From NCBI GenBank assembly GCA_020137815.1, contig CM035357.1, forward strand, positions 8,101,111 to 8,165,110: a DNA stretch of 64,000 nt. The letters are read 5' to 3'. The notes beneath the pieces were generated by a model. That model saw only the letters and a program-made list of their open reading frames with translations, had not been told where the DNA came from and did not search any database. Both the position numbers and the translations under genes were made by a program. Positions 1 to 50,860 of the stretch are shown here, one piece after another (the stretch's first letter is position 1; every line of letters starts with the position of its first letter). The stretch comes from Hormiphora californensis (Eukaryota; Ctenophora; Tentaculata; Cydippida; Pleurobrachiidae).

Positions 1-260
1 ATTTAGGTCATTTTACCCCTCAAAGATCACATGTCCAGCTGCATCTAGTGGGCTAATGAGGCCTTGAACACGCATACGTCACGAGTTACTGTAGGGCTAC
101 AGCTCTCCTTTTCCATCTTGAACCAGCAGACATGATCATGGTGTCTGGAAGTGGTAACAAGCTGTAGAAAACCAGACAGACTAGATGCTCTCTACTTCAA
201 CGTATCACTCTCTCCCTTTCTCGTTATAAGGTCACGTGACTGGAATTGGGATCTCGACAT

Positions 261-303
<43 letters not shown>

Positions 304-367
304 TGTGTGTGTGAGAGAGAGAACGCTTTGTAGACATTTTGATCTTTGAGGGGTAAAATGACCTAAA
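1..367. mobile_element. Inverted-repeat element with GA/GT microsatellite
   Basis: The first 29 bases (ATTTAGGTCATTTTACCCCT...) recur as the reverse complement at 339-367, so the window opens inside or at the edge of a small hairpin element of about 367 bases. A (GA)n/(GT)n tract lies at 262-324. No coding capacity. Confidence 0.6.
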
Positions 368-1142
368 TTTGGCCTAATTAGAGCGTGTTACATCACTTTA
401 AACAGTTCCTGTGAACAAATGGTAAAATGTAGCAACTCGTAAAGCAGACAAAACATTCAAAATCGTCTTATCTGTCTCTCCTAAAAATTTGAACTCTCTA
501 TCTCATTAGACTCCAGAGATATGACTGTGTAAAGTTGGAGGAGGTTTTTGGGCAATAGATTCATTCAGGAACATTGAAATTTGCTGCAAAACTAGGAGAA
601 AATTGCTACAACCTAGTTTTATCATGTCCCAAAATTTGAAGTCGAAAGATGCCATAGTTTTCACGCAATTCGCAATATACCAGTCCCAGTCATTTAAAAT
701 CACACAGTACCTAAGAATCACGTCGTCACAGTGACGAATCAAGTACGCAAATTTAAATAAGATACTAGTATATCATAGTAATTTTTAGTCAAAAACTTAT
801 ACAATATACCTACTACTTGGCGGGATTTGTTGAAAACTAAAAAGAAGATGTCAGATGGTAGTTCCAGGCGATTGGGCCGGGTGGGAGGGGGGCTCTTCTC
901 CAGTGCCGGCTATGTCGCTTTGCCATAGTCCCTTGTGGGCTTAGTGTTGACAAGCCCAGGCACTCACAAGAATAAGATGATCTGTCTACTTCTGTGTGAC
1001 AGGGTAGGGGGCAGTTTTAGTGTAAGATAAGATCCCTATAATATGATCCCACCCTTGGGGTAGAGATCAGATGGGATCAGATCCCAATACTGTAATCCGT
1101 TCATTTCTAAATCATAATAGATAAGAGATTACTCTGTTTCAG
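368..1142. other. Sequence upstream of first certain TBC1D30 exon
   Basis: AT-rich single-copy-looking DNA. Apart from the weak exon candidate at 848 nothing is recognised. It could be intron or promoter/5' UTR. Confidence 0.4.
848..880 (+). CDS. Possible first coding exon of the TBC1D30-like gene
   Basis: An ATG at 848 opens MSDGSSRRLGR and is followed directly by GTGGGA at 881, which would splice in phase 0 to the exon at 1143. The donor is weak and no homology supports it, so the true start may lie upstream of the window. Confidence 0.2.
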
Positions 1143-40100
<38,958 letters not shown>

Positions 40101-40139
40101 GTATTGGATTTAAAGAGACCTATCAGAACTTTTGGTGAC

Positions 40140-40215
40140 ACAGTCACCCCTACACTAGCCGGGCTGCACGCGGCTAAACGAAGCCTGCGAACATAATAGG
40201 GGATGTCATCACCAA
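40140..40215. repeat. Interspersed repeat downstream of the TBC1D30 stop
   Basis: Inverse of 13742-13935 (GCGGCTAAACGAAGCCTGCG and GGGGATGTCATCACCAA). Confidence 0.6.
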
Positions 40216-40376
40216 TCAGAACTTATAATAGTCAAACTTACATTATACACAACCGAGGTATGGTACGCTCCATTCTGGAAAGGTCTGGCATGTTGAGAGA
40301 AGTGGAGGGAATGGAAGATGTGTATATTTGTCGGGACATGTCTTGTGAAGAGAAAAGTGAGAGAAAGAGACTGAGT

Positions 40377-41728
40377 CAGGAAGCGACCGAATATTCGGTT
40401 CGGTTCGGTTCGGTTCGGAAATTCGGTGTTCTTTGGGCGGTTCGGTTCGGTTCGGTTCGGTAGGAAATTTTGGCCGAACCACCGAATTTTTTGGTCAAAA
40501 AATGCCCAGAAATCGGGCTTTTTCATGCAAAATTTTTCAATTATTTCACGAAAATTGTATAGATTTCTATGTCAATTTCGCCGTATTGACCCTATTTCGA
40601 ATCGGTGGTGCTATGTGGAAATGATTTCGCTAGTTAGCGGGTTCGATATGGATTGATTTGATACCTGACTTCCCGTCGAATCGTGTCCTCATGAGAGGGT
40701 CAACAAATTCAGAAACTTTTTTTTTCCAAAAATTCATGGAGAGCACCGATCAAGGTGTTAAGAATCATTCTCTGAAATTTTGTAAAAAAGTTTGGAAAAT
40801 ATTTCAAAGTCAATTTTATGGAAAATTTTCTATGTCAATTTTTGCGTACGAATCGTGTTTCGAATCGGTATTGCTAAGCGGGAGTGATGTTGCTAATTAG
40901 TGGGTCCGAGATGGATTATGCTGATACGTGATCCCCCATCAAATCTAATTAGGAAGTTTAGGGGAAACGATTCATGTCTCAATAAATCCTGCTAATTAGC
41001 GAGAGCACTGCCGCATAGCATCACCGATTCGCAACACGATTCGTACGGCAAAATTGACATAGAATTTTTTTTCCGAAATTGACTTTGAAATATTTTACAA
41101 AGTTTTTTCACAAAATTAAATGTTTCTATAAAAATTCATGGAGAGCATCGATCAAGGTATTGAGAATCATTACCTGAAATTTTGTGAAATTTTTTTTTGT
41201 GAAAAGTATTTTAAGTAAATTATGGTATACGAATCGTGTTTCTAATCGACAATGCTAAACGGGAGTGATGTTGGTAATTAGTGGGTCCGAGATGGATTGT
41301 GCTGATACGTGATCCCCCATCAAATCTAATTAGGAAATTTAGAGAGACACGATTCATGGTTCGTTTAATCCTGCTAATTAGCAATACCATTCCCGTATAG
41401 CATTGCCGATTCGAAACACGATTCGTACGCAAAAATTGACATAGAAAATTTACGATAAAATTGACTTTGAAAATTTTTTCACAAAATTGACTTCGAAATT
41501 TTTTCAAACATTTTTTAACAAAATTTCAGAGAATGATTCTCAATACCTTGATCGGTGCTCTCCATGACTTTTTAGAGAAACATTTATACAGAAAAAGTTT
41601 TGTATGGTTCGGTTCGGTTCGGTTACCGAAATTCGGTTCGGTTCGGTTCGGTTCGGTTCGGTAAAAAAGTTTTTCAAATTCGGTTCGGTTCGGTTCGGTG
41701 AAAAAAAACCCGGTTCGGTCGTTTCCTG
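40377..41728. mobile_element. hAT-like non-autonomous element, 1352 bp
   Basis: Termini CAGGAAGCGACCGAA and TTCGGTCGTTTCCTG, with the 8-bp duplication GACTGAGT on each side (40369-40376, 41729-41736). CAG...CTG ends plus an 8-bp duplication fit the hAT superfamily. Both ends carry (GGTTC)n arrays; the middle has diverged inverted copies of an ATTCATGGAGAGCA block. No transposase frame. Confidence 0.8.
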
Positions 41729-41783
41729 GACTGAGTCACATGTTATTGTGAGAGGTAGTGTAGAGTTGAGAAGGAGTGAAAAT

Positions 41784-42635
41784 GGTAAGTCGGAAGAACC
41801 TGTCCGTTCCTCTCATGAGCGCTCATGAGTGTATCATGAGTGTGTCATGAGTGTATCATGAGTGTATCATGAGCGCTCATGAGACGTTTTTAGGTGTTTC
41901 AACGTCTCATGAGCGCTCATGAGTGTATCATGAGTGTGTCATGAGTGTATCATGAGCGCTCATGAGTGCTCATGAGACCTTGCTCATGAGCGCTCATGAG
42001 ACATATGTCTCATCCCATCTCTGTTTCAATGTCTCATGAGCGCTCATGAGACGTTTTGACCTACATGTGCTCATGAGTGTATCATGAGACATGTCTCATG
42101 AGACATATGTCTCATGAGACGTTAGGGTTGGGTTTACGGTTGGGCTAGGGTTAGGGCTTTCCTTTAGGTCTAGGGACCCGTAGAGGGTAGGGCTAGGTCC
42201 AAGCCTATGGGTCAACCCTAACCCTATCCCTACGGGTCCCTAGACCTAAAGGATAACCCTAGCCCAACCGTAAACCCAACCCTAACCCTAACCCTAACGT
42301 CTCATGAGACATATGTCTCATGAGACATGTCTCATGATACACTCATGAGCACATGTAGGTCAAAACGTCTCATGAGCGCTCATGAGACATTGAAACAGAG
42401 ATGGGATGAGACATATGTCTCATGAGCGCTCATGAGCAAGGTCTCATGAGCACTCATGAGCGCTCATGATACACTCATGACACACTCATGATACACTCAT
42501 GAGCGCTCATGAGACGTTGAAACACCTAAAAACGTCTCATGAGCGCTCATGATACACTCATGATACACTCATGACACACTCATGATACACTCATGAGCGC
42601 TCATGAGAGGAACGGACAGGTTCTTCCGACTTACC
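41784..42635. mobile_element. Foldback element with GGTAAGTCGG ends, copy 1
   Basis: The 852-bp near-perfect hairpin GGTAAGTCGGAAGAACCTGT...ACAGGTTCTTCCGACTTACC. The 8-bp duplication GTGAAAAT flanks it (41776-41783, 42636-42643). The arms are rich in TCATGAGCGCTCATGA palindromes; the centre holds GGGTTA/TAACCC-like units. Confidence 0.88.
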
Positions 42636-42767
42636 GTGAAAATTGGACAATGAATATTGATTTTATTTGACATTAGTTGATGGCAGGTCGAAAGAATCTC
42701 GAATCTCAGTTCACATTGCGGTTACAGTGAAATTTTAGTGCTCCACGATATCTGGAACTATGGTAGA

Positions 42768-42870
42768 CTTTATATCTAAATTTAGATTTAGATAAAGAGT
42801 CCAAATAAGTCTAAACTCTAGGAGGACTCTATGTCTAAAAAGTCTACACAGGGCGGACTCTTTATGTCTC
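42768..42870. repeat. GAGTCC/TTTAGAC repeat block
   Basis: Inverse of the block at about 6365-6480. Confidence 0.55.
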
Positions 42871-42988
42871 TTCTAAACTGCATGGGCGTAGTGCAGAAAC
42901 TCTCGGAAGTCAGATTATAGATTTGACTTCAGTGTCAATTTTGACCCACTTCCTGTTGACAGACAAAATTCTCGGGTATTATAATATA

Positions 42989-43831
42989 TTATAACAATTA
43001 ATATGACGTGATCAACTGCTATAGCCCAACTGTTCATTCTGAGCATTCTGGTACAAAGATATTATTTGGCTACTGATAAAGTCAGATTTTTAAGAAAGCG
43101 AACCGGGGGCGCACGAAATGAAGTTTTGAATTGAAATCGGTAGCATCCGACGTGTGATGCGCGTGAAATGCTCTGATTTGTGTGCAAGCGGTTCGCTTTA
43201 TTAAAAATGGCACTTTATATGAGGTAACTCCAACCCCCCAGTTTCATCTCCTTGTTTAACATGGGAGTTACCAAGGGAATCCACTGGGTTCGATTAATCT
43301 AGGCACATACATACCCACAGTACTATTCGAATTGGCGTATTTTTATATCAGGAATCTCGGATAGCAACAATCCTTGTGTTTTATTGCTATCTGAACAGAT
43401 TAGGTGATCACCGGTGTCGTACAGGCTTGGTCATGTGCGTGGGTGTTTGTGTGTGTATGAAGTGAGTGGGTGATGTTTACAGCAGTTCAGTGCATAATTA
43501 ATACATTATCCTTGATATGTGAGCACTGCTGATTCATAATAAGAGCCCTGTCTATACTCCTAATCTGTTCAGATAGCAATAAAACACAAGGATTGTTGCT
43601 ATCCGAGATTCCTGATATAAAGAGATACACCAATTCGAATAGTACTGTGGGTATGTGCCTAGATTAATAGAACCCAGTGGATTCCCTTGGTAACTCCCAT
43701 GTTAAACAAGGAGATGAAACTGGGGGTTGGAGTTACCTCATATGTCAGTACGGCAAATAATATCTTTGTATCAGAATTCTCAGAATGAACAGTTGGGCTA
43801 TAGCAGTTGATCACGTCATATTAATTGTTAT
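42989..43831. mobile_element. Long palindrome with an MITE in one arm
   Basis: The arms (ATAACAATTAATATGACG and TTGGAGTTACCTCATATG regions) are inverted copies over about 270 bases. The left arm alone carries a MITE at 43078-43217. AATCCTTGTGTTTTATTGC appears in both arms. Confidence 0.75.
43078..43217. mobile_element. AAAGTC-type MITE with a natural empty site
   Basis: AAAGTCAGATTTTTAAGAAAG to TATTAAAAATGGCACTTTA. The opposite palindrome arm lacks it, showing the target as ...CTGA-TATGAGG-like with a probable TA duplication. Another member is at about 43903-44185. Confidence 0.6.
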
Positions 43832-43902
43832 CATGATCTTCGGATCACTGCACGATACTAATGACAGCTGTCTCGTGCTGTAATACAGCCGGTAATCAAT
43901 AA

Positions 43903-44185
43903 AGTCCGATTTTTAATAAAGCGAACCGCTTGCACGCAAAAACATTCCGTGCACTGTGTGCGGTAAGTTTTGTGCGTGCTAAATCCGGTTCCTGATAAGA
44001 TAATGACTTTTCATTGGTCGCATTGGAAAGATACAGTTTTTCTCTTTCTAACGCCACCAGGATCAAGTCTTTATCTTATCAGGAGGTAGAGATATGATCG
44101 AAACAACCGAAAAAAATCTTTCCCACGGTTCGTGGGAAAACCATTTCGTGCGCAAGCGGTTCACTTTATTAAAAATTCGACTTTA
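43903..44185. mobile_element. AAAGTC-type MITE with GATAAGATA core
   Basis: AAAGTCCGATTTTTAATAAA to TTATTAAAAATTCGACTTTA, with CCTGATAAGATAATGAC and its inverse CAAGTCTTTATCTTATCAGG inside. Confidence 0.65.
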
Positions 44186-44295
44186 ACCTGTCGTACAGGC
44201 TTGGTCATGTGTGTGGGTGTTTGTGTGTGTGTATGAAGTGAGTGGGTGATGTCTACAGCAGTTCAGTGCATAATTAATACATTATCCTTGATTTT

Positions 44296-44450
44296 CCAGT
44301 ATATTTGGATCAATTTGTAGTATTTTGCGACAAACCGGATGCAAATTGGTACAGTGGATCGCGTGTCACATCCCTTGAAAGAAACGACCCTTTTTGGGGC
44401 GGAGCCGACACTTGTGTTTGCCATGCTACGCACTGTCTGTTCGGCACTTT
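44296..44450 (+). other. Unassigned exon-like open frame
   Basis: After TGATTTTCCAG, frame 2 reads YLDQFVVFCDKPDANWYSGS then RVTSLERNDPFWGGADTCV. The composition is protein-like, but no family is recognised. From about 44395 on the sequence is shared (inverted) with 45840-45965, so part of it is repeat. No partner exon was found. Confidence 0.2.
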
Positions 44451-45029
44451 AAGCCCGGTGTGAGAGCTGACAGGCAAGGAACATGTCAGACCTGTGTGTG
44501 TGTGCACGCGAACTCAATCTCGGTCGCGCCAGGTGTCTGTCACCAAGTATAATCTGAGTCCGTTAGCACTGGAGTCCGCCTACTTGGCATTACGGCGTAC
44601 TGCTCAGTTTGGTGCACCTCATTAGCGGCGGAACCGCTAACAGTGTGAACTGATACGAGGGTGCTTCTCACGCTATTACAGCACTGTTTATAGGGAGTTA
44701 TTACAGTAATAGCGTGTAGGGATTCTTCCGACCTGCCTATAGTTGATTTAAAGTGTTTCGGCGGTGTAATTTAAGATAGTTTACAAGATACTTAAAACTT
44801 TTGTCCCTTCGTCTATCGTACTCTTTTGGATTTATCATTAATTTAACGAATTTTTCAGAATTATTTGTCTTCTACTTCTAGAAATAGCACACACTAGAAA
44901 TAGCACACACCTATGCTATGACAAAAGTAAATTTTTAATTTTTAATTCAGACACACCAGCGGCTGTTAAAAATTCTCTCCCCTATTCTCCCAGTCGCGTG
45001 GCAATCTTACGCACCATTTTGTCATCCAA

Positions 45030-45340
45030 GGGTCACCACACACCAAAGTTAAAATTAAAATTAAAATTAAAATTAAAATTAAAATTAAAATTAAAATTAA
45101 AATTAAAATTAAAAACACCAGCCGCCGTTAAAATTTCTCTCCCCATTCTAAAAGTAACAATCTCACGCACGATTTTGACGGTCGCGTTGGATGACAAAAT
45201 TTTAACACGCCGTTAAATTTAAAATCGCGCGTGAGATTGTTACTTTTAGAATGGGGGAGAGAAATTTTAACGGCCGCTGATGTGTTCGGGTTTAAAATCA
45301 AAATTTTAATTTTAATTTTAACTTTGGTGTGTGGTGACCC
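45030..45340. mobile_element. GGGTCACCACACACC-type MITE, Harbinger-like
   Basis: GGGTCACCACACACCAAAGT to ACTTTGGTGTGTGGTGACCC, 311 bp, with CAA on both sides. The left arm contains an expanded (AAAATT)n run. Confidence 0.65.
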
Positions 45341-45400
45341 CAAAACTAAATTTCAACAGTGTAAAAATGGCACGCGAGATTTAATTGTGAGGAGCGCGAT

Positions 45401-45614
45401 CACACCAAGATCTTCGAAAGAATTTTTTCGAAGCACCAAACCCAATCACACCAAAATGTTTCGTTTGGTTCTTGTGCGCGGATGGCTGTTGTATGCTTTT
45501 CACTGTCAAAAACTAGCAATAGACATACGCACGCCGCGCAAGAACCAAACGAAACATTTTGGTGTGATTGGGTTTTGGTGCTTCGAATTAAATTCTTTCG
45601 AAGATCTTGGTGTG
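45401..45614. repeat. Hairpin repeat
   Basis: CACACCAAGATCTTCGAAAG is repeated inverted at the right end. Arms are about 80 bases. Confidence 0.65.
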
Positions 45615-45619
45615 TCGCA

Positions 45620-46206
45620 CTCTGAGGCTATAAGCATAATGATCGTGATGATCATAATCAGGTCAGTGTACGGACGTTTTGATGGTCACCATCAAAGGAG
45701 CGCACACACTGATGGTTATCATCATGATGGAGGCTTGATGAATCATGATGTTCTCAAACTATAGTGTGTTCACGTTTGATCATCATAGACCATAGTGTGC
45801 GCACGTTTGATCATCATATACCTTGACATGTTCCTTGTCTGTCAGTTCCTTGTCTGTCAGCCTTCGGCCCGGTGTGAGCTTACGCGAGCCCGAAGGGCGA
45901 GCGTAAGCGAGGCGCTTAAGTGAGGCGCTTAAGTGCCGATAGACAGACTGCGTAGCATGGCAACATATACCATGCTCAACTTGCTGGAGCTTGCCTTTTG
46001 ATCATGATCATCATGACCAGTGTGCTCAGCATGATGATGCTATCTCCCCCTTGCCTCCTCTTGCCTAGTCGCACGCTCTGAGAGGCTGTTGCATATCACG
46101 TGACCTGTACAACAGCCTCTCAGAGCGCGCGAAGTCGTACCACGTGGTACATATCACATGACTGCAGTGCAGCCCTCCATAAGAATAAGATCAGAACGTG
46201 CGCACA
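45620..46206. repeat. Region of small palindromes
   Basis: ATGATCATCATGA-type motifs, a duplicated GTTCCTTGTCTGTCAG, and a hairpin CTCTGAGAGGCTGTTG/CAACAGCCTCTCAGAG at about 46078-46128. No gene seen. Confidence 0.45.
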
Positions 46207-46207
46207 C

Positions 46208-47944
46208 GGTAAGTCGGAAGAACCTGTCCGTTCCTCTCATGAGCGCTCATGAGTGTATCATGAGTGTGTCATGAGTGTATCATGAGTGTATCATGAGCGC
46301 TCATGAGACGTTTTTAGGTGTTTCAACGTCTCATGAGCGCTCATGAGTATATCATGAGTGTGTCATGAGTGTATCATGAGCGCTCATGAGTGCTCATGAA
46401 ACCTTGCTCATGAGCGCTCATGAGACATATGTCTCATCCCATCTCTGTTTCAATGTCTCATGAGCGCTCATGAGACGTTTTGACCTACATGTGCTCATGA
46501 GTGTATCATGAGACATGTCTCATGAGACATATGTCTCATGAGACGTTAGGGTTAGGGTTAGGGTTGGGTTTACGGTTGGGCTAGGGTTAGGGTTATCCGG
46601 TAAGTCGGAAGAACCTGTCCGTTCCTCTCATGACCGCTCATGAGTGTATCATGAGTGTATCATGAGTGTATCATGAGCGCTCATGAGACGTTTTTAGGTG
46701 TTTCAACGTCTCATGAGCGCTCATGAGTGTATCATGAGTGTGTCATGAGTGTATCATGAGCGCTCATGAGTGCTCATGAGACCTTGCTCATGAGCGCTCA
46801 TGAGACATATGTCTCATCCCATCTCTGTTTCAATGTCTCATGAGCGCTCATGAGACGTTTTGACCTACATGTGCTCATGAGTGTATCATGAGACATGTCT
46901 CATGAGACATATCTCTCATGAGACGTTAGGGTTATGGTTATGGCTGGGTTTAGGGTTGGGCTAGGGTTAGGGCTTTCCTTTAGGTCTAGGGACCCGTAGA
47001 GGGTAGGGCTAGGTCCAAGCCTATGGGTCAACCCTAACCCTATCCCTACGGGTCCCTAGACCTAAAGGATAACCCTAACCCTAGCCCAACCGTAAACCCA
47101 ACCCTAACCCTAACCCTAACGTCTCATGAGACATATGTCTCATGAGACATGTCTCATGATACACTCATGAGCACATGTAGGTCAAAACGTCTCATGAGCG
47201 CTCATGAGACATTGAAACAGAGATGGGATGAGACATATGTCTCATGAGCGCTCATGAGCAAGGTCTCATGAGCACTCATGAGCGCTCATGATACACTCAT
47301 GACACACTCATGATACACTCATGAGCGCTCATGAGACGTTGAAACACCTAAAAACGTCTCATGAGCGCTCATGATACACTCATGATACACTCATGACACA
47401 CTCATGATACACTCATGAGCGCTCATGAGAGGAACGGACAGGTTCTTCCGACTTACCGGTTATCCTTTAGGTCTAGGGACCCGTAGGGATAGGGTTAGGG
47501 TTGACCCATAGGCTTGGACCTAGCCCTACCCTCTACGGGTCCCTAGACCTAAAGGAAAGCCCTAACCCTAACCCAACCCTAAACCCAACCATAACCCTAA
47601 CCCTAACGTCTCATGAGACATATGTCTCATGAGACATGTCTCATGATACACTCATGAGCACATGTAGGTCAAAACGTCTCATGAGCGCTCATGAGACATT
47701 GAAACAGAGATGGGATGAGACATATGTCTCATGAGCGCTCATGAGCAACGTCTCATGAGCACTCATGAGCGCTCATGATACACTCATGACACACTCATGA
47801 TATACTCATGAGCGCTCATGAGACGTTGAAACACCTAAAAACGTCTCATGAGCGCTCATGATACACTCATGATACACTCATGACACACTCATGATACACT
47901 CATGAGCGCTCATGAGAGGAACGGACAGGTTCTTCCGACTTACC
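46208..47944. mobile_element. Foldback GGTAAGTCGG element, copy 2, interrupted by copy 3
   Basis: The outer copy starts GGTAAGTCGG at 46208 and ends CCGACTTACC at 47944. Without the nested copy and one duplication it is about 870 bp. Its outer flanks do not match, so this may be a recombinant. Confidence 0.75.
46599..47457. mobile_element. Foldback GGTAAGTCGG element, copy 3, nested
   Basis: Complete 859-bp hairpin flanked by GGTTATCC at 46591-46598 and 47458-47465. It is an 8-bp duplication of a site inside the outer copy. Confidence 0.88.
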
Positions 47945-49439
47945 GAATTTTGAACAGCTGCTGGTGTGTCTGGGTTTAGAATTAAAATTTTCAATTTTAA
48001 TTTTGGCAAGATTTTGTGAAAAGAGCTTGATGCCCTCTTTCGCCACCACGCCGCGCAATTTTCGCCAATTTTCATTTTCTTGAGCTCATTTGAGAGATCT
48101 CAATGTACTCTTTCCAATGAGCCAAAGATTTTGCAAATTGGTCAAGAAATGGCTGAGTTATGGGCAAAACGTGCGAAATTCTCACAGATCTGGTTTACAT
48201 TTACCGCCTACCTCTTTCCAACGAGCCCAAGGTGAAGCAATTTGGTCAAGAAATGGTCAGCGGTATAAAAGGTTAACCCGTTTCCTGTAAATGAGATTCT
48301 CACCCAATTTTTCTCAGGAAACGGGTGAGATTTTTTTTGGTTTTGGCTATTTATATTCAAGGCCAAGATCGGCCGACATATAACTCAGCCATTTCTTGAC
48401 CAAATTGCAAAATCTTGGGTTTATTCGGTGAGTAGAGCCTTCTCGTTCTGTTGGGTTCATGGTGTTGTTTCGGTATTCATTTAAACGTTGAAAATCAAAA
48501 TCAAGGTTGTTCAAAACTTTCCCAAGTGACAAGTGTTTGACAAGTTAGCGCGCGCGATTTATTTGCGCGTATTTTACCGCGCGTATTTTACCGCGCGCGT
48601 TTGAGGGCAATATAAAGTGCGTTTCAAACGACTTTGAAACTGTCACCCCCTGGGTATTTTCAAATTTCGTAAATGACCATAAATACGGTTTTTGACGAGA
48701 TAGAGACTTGAAATTTAGAGGTTACGAAGATCTTGCTAAGTTCTTCCTAACCTCCAAATTTCAAGTCTCTATCTTATCAGGAACCGGAGATATGGCAAAT
48801 TTTGTTATTTTAGGAGGGTGACAGTTTCAGAAAATCCGACTTTAATTCTTGGAATCGGGTGCATTGCGCGTGTATTTACAAAGGGGAAATCCTGAATTTC
48901 CAGGAATCTCAGGTCAAGTCGTTTGAAACGCACTTTTTAGTTTAAAAAAAAATAAAGTGTGACCGGTAAAGTTTTTTTGAAGAATCGTCCGAAAACGGAA
49001 AAAGTTATAAAGTTCATGTGTTGTCACGCTTGATATGAGTCTCATATTCAATAGTTGATAGAAGTTTATGGACAACTGAGACAATGATCTTATTGCAGGA
49101 AATAAATCACACGACGGTTTCGTCGAACATCGACATCATCAGGCTGCTCAAATTAATTTATTTAAAGTAGTGTTGAAAAGTGTTGAAAGTAAAATCATTG
49201 TCTCAGTTGTCCATAAACTTCTATCAACTAAACGGAAAAAGGGGGATAAAATTATAATAAAAAAAGCCACATGCATCTGGCCTAACAATGTCAATGATAG
49301 TGTATATAAATTGTTTTTGCCTGACCGGCTACACGAAGAAAATCACATAAACTGCATGCAACAGTTAAAGACTAGTATGTATGGTACAGATCTGTCATCT
49401 GACGAAGAGCCATCATTCTTGTTCCTTCCTCTGTAGCCC
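47945..49439. repeat. Hairpin-rich intergenic DNA
   Basis: Inverted pairs include GAAATGGCTGAGTTATG/ATAACTCAGCCATTTCTTG (about 48147 and 48380). A CCGACTTTA MITE is at 48611-48844, enclosed by GTTTCAAACGAC/GTCGTTTGAAAC to 48940. The stretch 49000-49440 shows an AT-rich open frame (KRKKGDKIIIKK...) with no recognised domain. Confidence 0.45.
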
Positions 49440-50640
49440 CGAATAGAACAACTAACAAGTTATGGAGCGGACCATTGAAAAAGATAGACGAACACGGAGG
49501 TATCGAATACACTCCTGGTAGGTATAGCCAGTTTTCCGCGATTTCTTGCTTGCGAGTTGCTTCAGAGTTCTGCTGAACTCTTGACCAAGTCCACCGGTCG
49601 TTGAAATAACGAGAGGAGTAAAAGAAGCTTTTTCCACCTCGAGAATGCGATGTAGATAGTTCTTCTTCTTCCCTTCCTCGTGCTTGATATGGAGGCCCGA
49701 AAAACGTGTTGCGCGCATTTTGCGACGCGCATGCGTCGCGCACCAAATTGGTCAAACTTTAAAATATGAAAAAAGCGTTTTTAAGACTTTTGAGACGTTT
49801 GAGACGTTTGAGGGATATCCTGAGTCTCGTTAGACTGTGCCCTTGGGTTAAAAACCCTTACGTCAAAATAGGTGCAGTCCATTGGTCCCCAGAATCCCCT
49901 CGTTCGAATGTCAAGGCGAGCTCCATCCTCTGTAATGGTCCCAGGTGGTAGTTTTACTCCTCTAACTTCCAGTAGGTTGGGTTCAGCCTTAGTGTCGTAG
50001 CACACTTTGTCCAGCTCCGCAGTTAGAAAGTCTCGAACGCAATCGTGTCTGACCGCAACAAATCCCCCGCGTTTGCATGATCGATGCTGTTTGCCTCCCC
50101 ACAAACGCACTGTGTTGCTCTCGGCTGTCCCACTAGTGGGAGATCGTATCGTGCTGAGATTAAATCAAAGAACTCCTGGCGATTGGGTGTGAGCTTCAAT
50201 GACTCTAGGGGTAGACAAGTGAGCCATGTTGATGCCCCTTTCTCGCTGAGTAGATCAAGGTTCCTCGCCTCTCTTGGCTTGATCGACTGAACGATTTTTT
50301 CCCTACATTCCTTGTGGTAATTAGCTTTGCCAGTTTTGATGCTGAGGGCTAGGGCTTTCTCAATCTCAGGATTCGGTATGTATTCTACGTCTTGTTTATG
50401 GATGGCCTTCTGAAGTTCTTCTCGCTTTCAGCGAGTTCTGGTACTGGGGTTTTCGACACCCAGCCCTCCCATTCTTGTAGGAAGTGCCATGATGGATCGT
50501 AGCGTATCAGGAATGAATGGTTGTCCTGTGATAGCTGGGAGGAATTTCTCTCTGATTGCCTTCTCGATGGGCTCTAGTTCTGTAGCGATCCCTGGTGTTG
50601 TCCGCAGCAAGTAGTTCCACTTCTTACTCAACCGGTAAAG
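49440..50640 (-). pseudogene. 3' fragment of the PHD/RT/nuclease retrotransposon family
   Basis: - strand frames read KKWNYLLRTTPGIATELEPI, then CKRGGFVAVRHDCVRDFL, GARLDIRTRGFWG, YFDVRVFNPRAQSNETQ and EVEKASFTPLVISTTGGLGQ. These are the same C-terminal nuclease motifs as the copy at 20247-21200, separated by frameshifts. The RT core is absent. A MITE adjoins at 50636. Confidence 0.8.
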
Positions 50641-50860
50641 TCGGATTTTTTAAACTGTCACCCCCCCCTGAAATAAAAAATTTGTCATATCCCCGATTCC
50701 TGATAAGATAGAGACTTGAAATTTGGGGGTTCGGAAGAACTTAGCAAGATCTTCGTAACCTCCAAATTTCAAGTCTCTATCTCATCAGGAACCGGACTTG
50801 TGGTCATTTAGAGAAATTTGAAAACTCTAAAAAACGACAGTTATTTAAAATCAGACTATA
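50636..50860. mobile_element. AAAGTCGG-type MITE with CCTGATAAGATAGAGACTTGA core
   Basis: AAAGTCGGATTTTTTAAACT at left; AAATCAGACTATAAAGTCC at right. Core arms TCCTGATAAGATAGAGACTT/CAAGTCTCTATCTCATCAGG. Confidence 0.6.

Noticed and set aside
40203-40376. Separate small gene starting MSSPIRTYNSQTYIIHNRG
   Set aside because: The frame starts in an interspersed repeat, is cut by the hAT-like element, and meets a stop soon after the empty site is restored. More likely 3' flanking DNA.
42120-42300. Interstitial telomere
   Set aside because: GGGTTA units are few and mixed with variants, lie symmetrically in the centre of a foldback element, and recur in every copy.
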